Of a stretch of DNA of 64,000 nt, positions 16,645 to 23,923 are shown in pieces. Under the pieces are notes generated by a model. It searched no databases and had not been told where the DNA came from. It saw nothing but the letters and a program-made list of their open reading frames with translations. The translations under genes were made by a program, and so were the position numbers. The stretch spans positions 124,001-188,000 of the forward strand of contig JAYRFK010000052.1 in assembly GCA_041908445.1 (NCBI GenBank). Reading direction: 5' to 3'. Position 1 is the stretch's first letter. Every line of letters starts with the position of its first letter. The stretch comes from JAEUJM01 sp041908445. Lineage in GTDB: Bacteria > Actinomycetota > Acidimicrobiia > Acidimicrobiales > DATDAH01.

Positions 16645-18027
16645 TCAGGCCGCGAGGAAGGCCCGGAACCAGTGGCCGGAGTCCTTGACCACCCGCTCGA
16701 GGCTGTCGAAGTCGACGTGCACGAGACCGAAGCGGGGGCGGTAGCCGAGGGCCCACTCGAAGTTGTCCATGAACGACCAGTAGAAGTAGCCGTGGACGGG
16801 CATCCCGTCGGCCTGCGCCCGGCGCACCGCCCCGAGGTGCTTGCGCAGGTAGTCGATGCGGCGCAGGTCGTGGACGTGGGGGCCGTCGGCCTCCTGCTCG
16901 ACCACGTCGGGGAACGACGCCCCGTTCTCGGTCACGTAGATCCGTGGCACGGCGTCGTAGCGGGCCACCACCTCGATGGCGTCGTAGAGGCCCTGGGGGT
17001 TGTTCCAGTGGCCCATCTGGTCGCGGTCGGTGCCCTTGGGCAGCGGTTGGCGCACGGGCAGGGCCCCGATCAGGGGCACGGGCACCGCCTTCATCGCCGA
17101 GTAGTACTGCGCCCCGATGAAGTCGAAGCCGGCGTCCATGGCCTCCTCGTCGCCGGGACGCACGTTGCGCTCGATCTCGGCCACGAAGATGCCGGCGTCC
17201 TGCGGGTAGCCCATCCCGAAGCCGGGCTCGAGGAACACCCCGTGGGCCAGCGCGTCGGCCTTGCGCCGAGCCTCCTGGAAAACGCCCATCGGGCTGCTGG
17301 TGTGCATCGGGCTGATGACGTGGGTCGTGCCGACCTCGGCGTCGCCGACGTGTTCCCGGATGGCCCGGGCCCCCGCCGCCTGGCACAGGTTCACGTGGTG
17401 GACCGCCGCGGCGGCGCCCTTGAACGACAGGATCCCGGGGGCGTGGGCGCCCATCAGGTAGCCGCCGTACACGAACGACAGCGGCTCGTTGAAGATCATC
17501 CAGTGCTTCACCCGGTCGCCGAGCCGCTCGGCGAGCACGCCGACGTACTCCTCGAACCAGCCCACGACGTCCCGGCTCGCCCAGCCACCCCGGTCCTGGA
17601 GCGCCTGAGGGAGGTCCCAGTGGTAGCAGGTGAGCCACGGCTCCATGCCGTTGGCGAGGGTGCTGTCGACGACCCGCTCGTAGAAGTCGAGGCCGGCCTC
17701 GTTGACCCGCCCCGTGCCGTCCGGCAGCACACGCGGCCACGACACCGAGAACCGGTTGGCGCCCACGCCGAGGCCGGCCATGACCGCCAGGTCGGACTCG
17801 TAGCGGTGGTAGAAGTCGCAGGCCCGGTCGCCGTCCTCCCCCGTCATCACCGTGGGGACGGGCCGGCGGGTCCGGTGGGTGAACGTGTCCCAGATCGACC
17901 GGCCCTTCCCGTCGGCGTCCCAGGCGCCCTCGATCTGGTACGAGGCGGTGGCGACGCCCCACACGAAGTCGGCGCCGAAGTCCGAGGCGGCCAGTCCGAA
18001 CAGGTCCGGGGTGGTCGAGTCGCTCAT
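16645..18027 (-). CDS. GH1 family beta-glucosidase
   Basis: A 460-residue cytosolic retaining beta-glycosidase. The GH1 N-terminal signature FVWGVATASYQIEGAW is at about residues 20-35. The acid/base is in MIFNEPLS (E181) and the nucleophile in YVTENGAS (E367). The C-terminal FYWSFMDNFEWALGY forms the glycone site. The ATG at 18025-18027 gives a standard-length protein. No sugar transporter sits beside it, so its beta-glucoside source is unknown. It is divergent from the small DUF1579 gene. Confidence 0.93.
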   Translation of the reverse strand: MSDSTTPDLFGLAASDFGADFVWGVATASYQIEGAWDADGKGRSIWDTFTHRTRRPVPTVMTGEDGDRACDFYHRYESDLAVMAGLGVGANRFSVSWPRVLPDGTGRVNEAGLDFYERVVDSTLANGMEPWLTCYHWDLPQALQDRGGWASRDVVGWFEEYVGVLAERLGDRVKHWMIFNEPLSFVYGGYLMGAHAPGILSFKGAAAAVHHVNLCQAAGARAIREHVGDAEVGTTHVISPMHTSSPMGVFQEARRKADALAHGVFLEPGFGMGYPQDAGIFVAEIERNVRPGDEEAMDAGFDFIGAQYYSAMKAVPVPLIGALPVRQPLPKGTDRDQMGHWNNPQGLYDAIEVVARYDAVPRIYVTENGASFPDVVEQEADGPHVHDLRRIDYLRKHLGAVRRAQADGMPVHGYFYWSFMDNFEWALGYRPRFGLVHVDFDSLERVVKDSGHWFRAFLAA

Positions 18028-18057
18028 GGGGCCGACGGTACTGCCGACGGGTTGCGG

Positions 18058-18546
18058 ATGGAGACTGCGACCCTGCGGCCCACCCACGCCCGTCTCGCCC
18101 GCCTCGCGGGCGCCTACGCCGGCGGCGAATCCGTGTACCACGAGGTCGGCGGCACCCCCGGTGAGACGACGGGGCGGTTCCGCACCAACATGGGCCTGGG
18201 CGGGCACTTCCTCGTCGTCGACTACCAGCAGGAGCAGTTCGGCTCGATCACCCGCCTCGTCCACGCCGTGCTCGGCTTCGACGAGGCGAGCGGCCGCTAC
18301 ACCCTGCACTGGTTCGACGACCGGGGCGACGACCCCGGCGCGCCGGCGCACGGCGATTGGCACGGCGACGACCTCGTCTTCGAGCGGGCGACCCGCCAGG
18401 GCCGCGTGCGGGTGGCCTTCGGCGCCCCCCTCGGCGACGGCGACACCCTCACGATGCGCATGGAGTCCTCGATCGACGGCTCGGCGTGGACCCCCGCGAT
18501 GCAGGGCTCGTACCGCCGCGCCAACTGGGACCGCCGCACCCGCTGA
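18058..18546 (+). CDS. DUF1579 family protein
   Basis: A 162-residue probable beta-barrel protein. It begins LARLAGAYAGGESVYHE, then GRFRTNMGLGGHFLVVDYQQ and LHWFDDRGD, the pattern of DUF1579 proteins that measure or bind an unknown ligand. No signal peptide is present. The ATG at 18058 is used; 30 bp separate it from the divergent GH1 gene, so the two may share control. Function is unknown. Confidence 0.65.
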   Translation: METATLRPTHARLARLAGAYAGGESVYHEVGGTPGETTGRFRTNMGLGGHFLVVDYQQEQFGSITRLVHAVLGFDEASGRYTLHWFDDRGDDPGAPAHGDWHGDDLVFERATRQGRVRVAFGAPLGDGDTLTMRMESSIDGSAWTPAMQGSYRRANWDRRTR

Positions 18547-18578
18547 CCCGTCCGGGCGCGACCGGTCCCCCGGCGCGC

Positions 18579-19904
18579 TCAGCAGGCGCACTCCAGCACG
18601 TCTCGCGGTCCGGGCAGGGTGACGCTCGCCGGCCCCACCGCGACCGCGCCACCACCGGGCAGCGGCAGCGATCGGCCACCCGAACCGCCGGGACGCATGA
18701 CCACCACCCGCTCGCGCTCGGGCTCGGCGAGGAGCAGCGAGCCGTCCGGCTCGGCGCTCAGGGACGACACGAGCGTGGGCGTCTCCCAGCGGCGCCGCCG
18801 GGTGCCGTCGGCGAGGTCGAGGACCTCCACCCGGGGCCGGCCGACCCGCCCGGTGCCCGACACGTAGAGGGACCTGTCGGCGTCGATCGCGGCCGCGGTC
18901 GCCCACCGCGCGCCCACCGGCCGCAGTGGGCCCGGGTCCAGCCGTTCGGTGTCGACGGCGAGGTAGGACGAGCGACCGGTCTGCGGCTCGGTGTCGACGA
19001 CGGCCAGGGTGCGACCATCCGGGCTCACCGCCAACGGGCCCGAGGCCCGCGAGTGCACGCCGATCGGGTCGGGCAGCAGCAGGCAGTGCGCCCACCCCTC
19101 CTCGAGGTCGAGGACGTGGACGAAGGCCCGGCCACGCTCGTGGTCGGTGCCGTGGAGCCCGTCGGGGACGCCGGCGGGCACGCTGTAGAGCGTGTAGAGG
19201 CGGGCGCCGTCGGGCGCCATCACCTGGGCCCGGGCCGACCCGCCCATCACAGTGTCCGGGGCGATGTCGGGGCTGTCGACGGGGCCGACGCGTCCCGTGG
19301 CCAGGTCCAGCCGGCGGACCTTGTAGCCGCTCGGCGCCGTCGCCGGGACGTACTCGATGAGGTAGAGGTGTCGGCCGTCGAGCCCGAACGCCTCCGGCTC
19401 GAGGTTGCCCCGGAGGTGGTGGCGCTGCGGCCGCCCCTCGGGCCCGGCGACCACGAGGTCGGTCGTGGCCCGCCCCTCGGGGTAGCCGCCGGTGGCGGCG
19501 GCCGCCGGCGCCATGAGCGCGACCCGGGAGCCGTCGTAGGAGGCGACCCGTGGCACGAGGCCGCGGGCGACCGGGCGCCGCCACCGCACGTCCCCCGTCC
19601 GAGGGTCGAGGGCCTCCAGCTCGGCGCCGGCGCCCGCGTCCCGGGTGCGGAACAGCTCGGCGCCGTCGAGGCTGCTGACCGCGCCCTCGGCCGTGAGCGC
19701 GACCTCCCGTCGCTCGACGTCGACCGTGACGAGCGACGTACCGGCGCGCACGAAGGCGAGCGGCGGGCGCACCACGGTCGCGACGCCCACGGTCGCCGGC
19801 GCGGACCGTCCCCGGGCTGCGACCACCGTGCCCGCCGTCAGCACCGCCAGCACCGCCACCAGCACCACCCGCCCGACCCCGCTGCCGATCGCCCCTCCTC
19901 GCAT
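18579..19904 (-). CDS. membrane-anchored beta-propeller protein
   Basis: A 441-residue protein with an N-terminal membrane anchor or uncleaved signal (VGRVVLVAVLAVLTAGTVVAA) and an extracytoplasmic WD40/YVTN-like propeller. Repeats include LVTVDVERREVAL, LEALDPRTGDVRW, VRRLDLATGRVG, LAVSPDGRTLAVVD and VEVLDLADGTRRR. It ends in LECAC with two cysteines. The ATG at 19902-19904 follows GAGGAGG. It is divergent from the ECF sigma operon and may be part of its regulon or act as a surface sensor. I cannot name a function beyond the fold. Confidence 0.7.
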   Translation of the reverse strand: MRGGAIGSGVGRVVLVAVLAVLTAGTVVAARGRSAPATVGVATVVRPPLAFVRAGTSLVTVDVERREVALTAEGAVSSLDGAELFRTRDAGAGAELEALDPRTGDVRWRRPVARGLVPRVASYDGSRVALMAPAAAATGGYPEGRATTDLVVAGPEGRPQRHHLRGNLEPEAFGLDGRHLYLIEYVPATAPSGYKVRRLDLATGRVGPVDSPDIAPDTVMGGSARAQVMAPDGARLYTLYSVPAGVPDGLHGTDHERGRAFVHVLDLEEGWAHCLLLPDPIGVHSRASGPLAVSPDGRTLAVVDTEPQTGRSSYLAVDTERLDPGPLRPVGARWATAAAIDADRSLYVSGTGRVGRPRVEVLDLADGTRRRRWETPTLVSSLSAEPDGSLLLAEPERERVVVMRPGGSGGRSLPLPGGGAVAVGPASVTLPGPRDVLECAC

Positions 19905-19930
19905 CGCCGACCTCCTCGTCGCGTCACGCG

Positions 19931-20014
19931 AGGAGACGCCCGCACCGGCCCGATGGTTCACCCGATCGGATCCCGGAGCGGCGATGAACCATCGCGGCCC
20001 GGCGGACGTCTCCT
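19931..20014. repeat. long inverted repeat in the divergent promoter region of the sigma operon
   Basis: CGATGGTTCA (19951-19960) pairs perfectly with TGAACCATCG (19985-19994). Outer AGGAGACG (19931-19938) pairs perfectly with CGTCTCCT (20007-20014). The 12-nt middles pair partly. The loop is 24 nt. It could be an operator for two dimers or a transcribed hairpin ahead of the sigma gene. Confidence 0.6.
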
Positions 20015-20103
20015 GTTCCGTGCGCGCACGACGGTCGGGGGACGGTGGACAGGCCAGGGCAGGGACGCCACGATGACGGCGGGCGCCCCCGCCGGGAGCG
20101 CCC

Positions 20104-20667
20104 ATGAGGGGACGGCGCGTGGAGGAGCCCACCGAGAACGTGGTCCGGGCGGCCGCGGCGGGCGACCCGATCGCGTTCGAGCGGCTCGTCCGCCACTACG
20201 AACCCCATGTGCGGCGCTTCCTCGCCCACTTCCTCGGCGACGCCACCCTGGCCGAGGACGTGGCCCAGGAGGCGTTCGTGCGGGTCTATCGCGGACTCCC
20301 CGGCTTCGGGTTCCGCTCGTCGTTCTCGAGCTGGGTGTTCCAGGTCGCCCGCAACGCCGCGCTGGACGCGCTGCGCAGCCGGCAGCGCCGCGACCGCCTG
20401 GCCGAGGCGGTGACCCCGGCGCGGGCCGAGGAGGTGGCGTCGCGCACGGCCGCGCCGGACGGGGCCGCCGAGGTCGCCGCGGCACTGGCCAGCCTGCCCG
20501 CCGCCCCGCGCGAGGCGCTCCTGCTGGTCGAGGTCTACGGCCTGACCTACCGGGAGGCGGCCACCGTGCTCGGCACCGCGGAGGGGACGGTCAAGAGCCG
20601 TGTGTTCGCCGCCCGGCGTGCGCTGGACCGCTGGCTCACCACCGAGGAGCCCGCCCGTGACCTGTGA
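20104..20667 (+). CDS. RNA polymerase ECF sigma factor
   Basis: A 187-residue extracytoplasmic-function sigma factor. Region 2 has AFERLVRHYEPHVRRFLAHFL, AEDVAQEAFVRVYRGL and SWVFQVARNAALDALRSRQ. Region 4 has LPAAPREALLLVEVYGLTYREAATVLG then GTVKSRVFAARRAL. No extra C-terminal domain is present. The ATG at 20104 follows GGGAG; a GTG 15 nt later is an alternative. The 3' end overlaps the anti-sigma gene by 11 nt, a strong sign of coupled expression. A 58-bp piece of its region 2 coding sequence is copied in reverse at 23834-23891. Confidence 0.93.
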   Translation: MRGRRVEEPTENVVRAAAAGDPIAFERLVRHYEPHVRRFLAHFLGDATLAEDVAQEAFVRVYRGLPGFGFRSSFSSWVFQVARNAALDALRSRQRRDRLAEAVTPARAEEVASRTAAPDGAAEVAAALASLPAAPREALLLVEVYGLTYREAATVLGTAEGTVKSRVFAARRALDRWLTTEEPARDL

Positions 20668-22597
20668 GACGACGCAGGTGCTGCTCTCCGCGGCGTTCGA
20701 CGGCGAGGCCGGCGACGACGCCGCGGCGATGGCCGTGGCCCGGCGGCACGAGGCCGCGTGCGCCGACTGCGGTCGCTTCTCCCGCCACCTCGCCGCCACC
20801 CGGGCACACCTGCTCGCCGAGGTGGCGGCACCCCCCGGCGCCCCCGACCTGGCCACCGCGGTGCTCACCCGGGTGCGGGCCGAGGCCGGCCCCGACGCCG
20901 GCGAGCCCGTCGTCGTGCCCCTGCCGCTCCGCTCGGCCCCGACGGTCGGCCGACGGGGACGGGTCGTGCGGTCCGGACATCGGCGCTCGGGGGTCCCGGC
21001 CGCGGCGGCGTTCGTCGCCGCCGCCCTGGCCGCGGCCGTGCTCGTCCACACCGCCACCGACCCCGGTGGCGACGGGGTGGCGGTCGCCGACCTGCCCGCA
21101 CGGGTCGTGGCCGCCCAGCACGAGGTGTCGGCCCTGACGGCCCACCTCACCGTCGTCGAGCGCGGGTGGAACGCCGCCGTGCCGGAGCGGCGGTTCACCG
21201 GGGCGCTCCGCTACGCGGCCCCGGAGTCCCTCGAGCTCCGACTGGTCGACCGCACCCGCTACCCCGCCGGCGGCTGGCAGCCGAGCGACCTCCGGCTCGT
21301 GGTGGACGAGGACCGGTGGAGCGTGGAGGGGGTCCGAGACTGCCCGAGCCCGGCCCAGCCGGCGTGTACGCCGACCGAGCCCGACCGCCGGTCGCAGACC
21401 GGCCGGGCGCCGTTCTCGGCGGCCGCCCCGGCACCGCTCGAGCTGGTGATGCCCGTGCAGAGCTTCGCCCTCGCCGGCACGGCCGTGTCGCTCCCCCCGG
21501 CGACCGTCGACGGCCGGCCCACCGTGGGCATCGAGACCACCGCGGCGCAAGTCGGTCCCCTGCTGGACGCGCTCCGTCCCGCGGGCAACCTGCGCCAGGT
21601 CCACCCCGCCGACCCGGTCCGGCTCCGGCTGGACGAGGCCACGCTCGTGCCGGTCCGGGTGACCGTTCGGGTCGGCACCGACCCCGGCCGAGCGGCGTGG
21701 GCGCAGGAGCGCGGCTACGACGACCGGCCCGGCCTCACCGTGCTGGACCTCACCGTCAGCGATCTGGACCTCCCCGAGGGGCCAGGGGCCGATGCCGTCC
21801 GCGCGCGCGTCCACGGCGCGGTGGCCGAGGCGGCGCCCACGGACGGCGGGTTCCGGGACGAGGCCCTCCCGGACGGCGCGGTGCCCGCGCCCACCGACCT
21901 GCCCCCGGGCCTGCGCCCCCACCGCTCGGGCACGACGACGACCCCGGACGGCCCGACGGTGCACACCCGCACCTGGAGCGACGGCCGCGCCTGGCTCTCG
22001 GTGTCGGCGACCGACGAGTGGCCCGGTGGCCGCCTGTTCGGCGAGCTGGGGAGCGGGGTCCGGCCCCTCGACCTCGGCCCCGCCGGCACCGGCTACCTGA
22101 GCGAGGACGGCGAACGGGTCGGGCTGCACGCCGACGGCCGCGACCTCGTCGTAGCCGGCAGCGTCGGACGCACCGAGCTCCTGGCCGCGGCGACGAGCCT
22201 CGGCGTGGTCGGGCGACCGGTGCCGGGCGACTGGGCCGAGAGCACGACCGCCGACCTCGCCACCGCTCGCCAGGCGGTGCGCCCACTGCTACTCCCGGTC
22301 GACCTCGACGGCTTCGCGGCGCCCGCCCTGCGGGTCGACGGGGGCACGGTCGTGGCGTCGTTCACCGGCGCCGGCGATCGCCGCTTCGTGCTGGAGCAGT
22401 CGGGCGCGGCGAAGCTGCCGCCGCCCGTCGACGCCGACGGCGTCGCGCCGGTCGAGGTCCGGGGCCGAGCCGGGCGGTTCGTGCTGGAACGGGGCGAGCT
22501 CGAGTGGTTCGAGCGGGGCCACGTCCTGCGCCTGCGCAGCCTCACCCTCGGGCGCGCCGAGCTCGTGGCGATCGCCGACCGGTTGGCGCCGGCGTGA
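20657..22597 (+). CDS. zinc-binding anti-sigma factor with large extracytoplasmic domain
   Basis: A 646-residue membrane protein. The N-terminal ZAS domain has CETTQVLLSAAFDGE and the H-x3-C-x2-C motif in HEAACADC (about residues 30-40), which binds zinc and holds the cognate ECF sigma. One membrane helix follows at about residues 115-135 (AAAAFVAAALAAAVLV). The exterior portion begins with a LolA/RseB-like segment (STLTAHLTVVERG-like, FTGALRYAAPESLELRLVD) and runs on for about 500 residues. The GTG start at 20657 lies inside the sigma gene. It is much larger than a minimal anti-sigma, so it probably senses an envelope signal directly. Confidence 0.85.
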   Translation: MTCETTQVLLSAAFDGEAGDDAAAMAVARRHEAACADCGRFSRHLAATRAHLLAEVAAPPGAPDLATAVLTRVRAEAGPDAGEPVVVPLPLRSAPTVGRRGRVVRSGHRRSGVPAAAAFVAAALAAAVLVHTATDPGGDGVAVADLPARVVAAQHEVSALTAHLTVVERGWNAAVPERRFTGALRYAAPESLELRLVDRTRYPAGGWQPSDLRLVVDEDRWSVEGVRDCPSPAQPACTPTEPDRRSQTGRAPFSAAAPAPLELVMPVQSFALAGTAVSLPPATVDGRPTVGIETTAAQVGPLLDALRPAGNLRQVHPADPVRLRLDEATLVPVRVTVRVGTDPGRAAWAQERGYDDRPGLTVLDLTVSDLDLPEGPGADAVRARVHGAVAEAAPTDGGFRDEALPDGAVPAPTDLPPGLRPHRSGTTTTPDGPTVHTRTWSDGRAWLSVSATDEWPGGRLFGELGSGVRPLDLGPAGTGYLSEDGERVGLHADGRDLVVAGSVGRTELLAAATSLGVVGRPVPGDWAESTTADLATARQAVRPLLLPVDLDGFAAPALRVDGGTVVASFTGAGDRRFVLEQSGAAKLPPPVDADGVAPVEVRGRAGRFVLERGELEWFERGHVLRLRSLTLGRAELVAIADRLAPA

Positions 22598-23826
22598 CCC
22601 GCGCCGTGCGACTCGCGCTCGCCGGGGTGGCCGGCCTGGTGGTGGGCGCCCTCGTCGGCCTCGCCCTTCCGGCCTCGTCCGAGGACCGGGCCGCCCCGGG
22701 GCCCACCGCCGGGCCGGACCCGGCGATCGACGCCGTCGGTTGGAGCCGGACGACCGCCCCCGCCCCCGCCCCCGCCCCGGTGCCGGCGCCGGTCGCGGCC
22801 CGCCCCCGCACGGTTCTGTCCTGGACCACCGGCGGCTTGCCCGGCGCGCTCGCCGCCGCCGTCGACGCCCTGGACGCGGTGGCGGCCACCACGGTCGTGG
22901 CCGGCGACCTCGTCGAGGTCACCGAGGTCCTCGGCCCCGACGGTCGACGAGCGTCGCAGCCTCCCCCGGGGATGGTCGTGGGCCTCGACACCGTGGCCAT
23001 AGATCCGGCGACGTACCCGGCCTTCGCCGAACGGGCCGACCGGCGCCTGCTGCGGGCCCTGGCCCCGGGCGAGGCGGCGGTCGGCGCAACCTCGGCCGCG
23101 GTGCACGGCCTGGCCGTCGGGGACGAGCTGCGCGTGCGCGCCGGCGCCGCCGTCCGGGTCGTCGGGATCGTGGCCGACCGATCCGTGGGTGCGGCCGGGC
23201 TCGTCCTGCCCGCGGCCGGTGCCACCGCCGTGGGCGTGACCACACCCCGCTACGTGCTGGCCCGGCCCGCGACCAGCGCCGCCGACGCCGCCGCCGCCAT
23301 CCGGGCCCTGCCCAGCGACCGGCCGCAACGGGTCCGCGTCGAGGGGGAGAGCCCCTACCTGCGCAGCAGTGACGCCGTGCTCCCGCAGTCGCGCATCGAG
23401 GCCACGTTCGGGGCGTGGGCCTACGCCGCGGGCCCCGACGGCACCCTGCACCAGGACCCGGCCTGGGTCGCCGCGAACATCGTGACCGCCCAGGTGCCCG
23501 TCCTCGGCGAGGTGCGGTGCCACCGGGACCTGATCCCGGCCCTGCGGGGCGCGATGACCGAGCTCGCCGAGCGCAACCTGGCCGGCCTCGTCCAGACCTA
23601 CGACGGCTGCTACAACCCGCGCCGGGTCGCGGGCCGGGACTCGGTCTCGCGCCACGCGTGGGGCGCCGCGGTCGACCTCAACTTCGGGGGCAACCGCACC
23701 GGTGTGAGCTCGATCCAGGACGACCGCCTCGTCGACGTCCTTGCCCGCTGGGGCTTCGCCAGCGGCGACGGCTGGCTGGTGCCGGACCCCGGGCACTTCG
23801 AGTACGTCGGCCCGCCCCGGGGCTGA
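22594..23826 (+). CDS. M15 family D-Ala-D-Ala carboxypeptidase-like protein, membrane-anchored
   Basis: A 410-residue envelope protein starting with GTG at 22594 (GTGA overlap with the anti-sigma stop). It has an N-terminal hydrophobic helix (ALAGVAGLVVGALVGLAL) and a Pro/Ala linker. A domain of unknown type spans about residues 65-230. A C-terminal M15/VanY-like peptidase follows, with zinc ligands in SRHAWGAAVDLNFG (H-x6-D) and the final DPGHFEYV. The CHRDL/DGCYN cysteines may form a disulphide. M15 enzymes trim peptidoglycan stem peptides. Its place in the sigma operon suggests a cell-wall stress response. Confidence 0.82.
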   Translation: MTRAVRLALAGVAGLVVGALVGLALPASSEDRAAPGPTAGPDPAIDAVGWSRTTAPAPAPAPVPAPVAARPRTVLSWTTGGLPGALAAAVDALDAVAATTVVAGDLVEVTEVLGPDGRRASQPPPGMVVGLDTVAIDPATYPAFAERADRRLLRALAPGEAAVGATSAAVHGLAVGDELRVRAGAAVRVVGIVADRSVGAAGLVLPAAGATAVGVTTPRYVLARPATSAADAAAAIRALPSDRPQRVRVEGESPYLRSSDAVLPQSRIEATFGAWAYAAGPDGTLHQDPAWVAANIVTAQVPVLGEVRCHRDLIPALRGAMTELAERNLAGLVQTYDGCYNPRRVAGRDSVSRHAWGAAVDLNFGGNRTGVSSIQDDRLVDVLARWGFASGDGWLVPDPGHFEYVGPPRG

Positions 23827-23833
23827 GCCGGGT

Positions 23834-23891
23834 CAGGCGGTCGCGGCGCTGCCGGCTGCGCCGCGCGTCCAGCGCGGCGTTGCGGGCGACC
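23834..23891. repeat. 58-bp inverted copy of ECF sigma coding sequence (20343-20400)
   Basis: Read on the minus strand, these 58 bases match 20343-20400 at 57 positions. The single difference changes a Leu codon (CTG) to CGG, and the piece would encode VARNAALDARRSRQ. It sits in the convergent gap between the M15 peptidase and GH65 genes. The pair of copies brackets 3.5 kb holding most of the sigma operon. Confidence 0.9.
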
Positions 23892-23923
23892 CGCGCCCCA
23901 CCGTGGCGCCCCTGAGGGTGCGC

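Noticed and set aside
16645..19584. Extended N-terminus of the GH1 glucosidase reaching 19584
   Set aside because: The extra ~520 residues are antisense to the DUF1579 gene and the beta-propeller region and lack motifs; GH1 proteins of 460 residues are normal.
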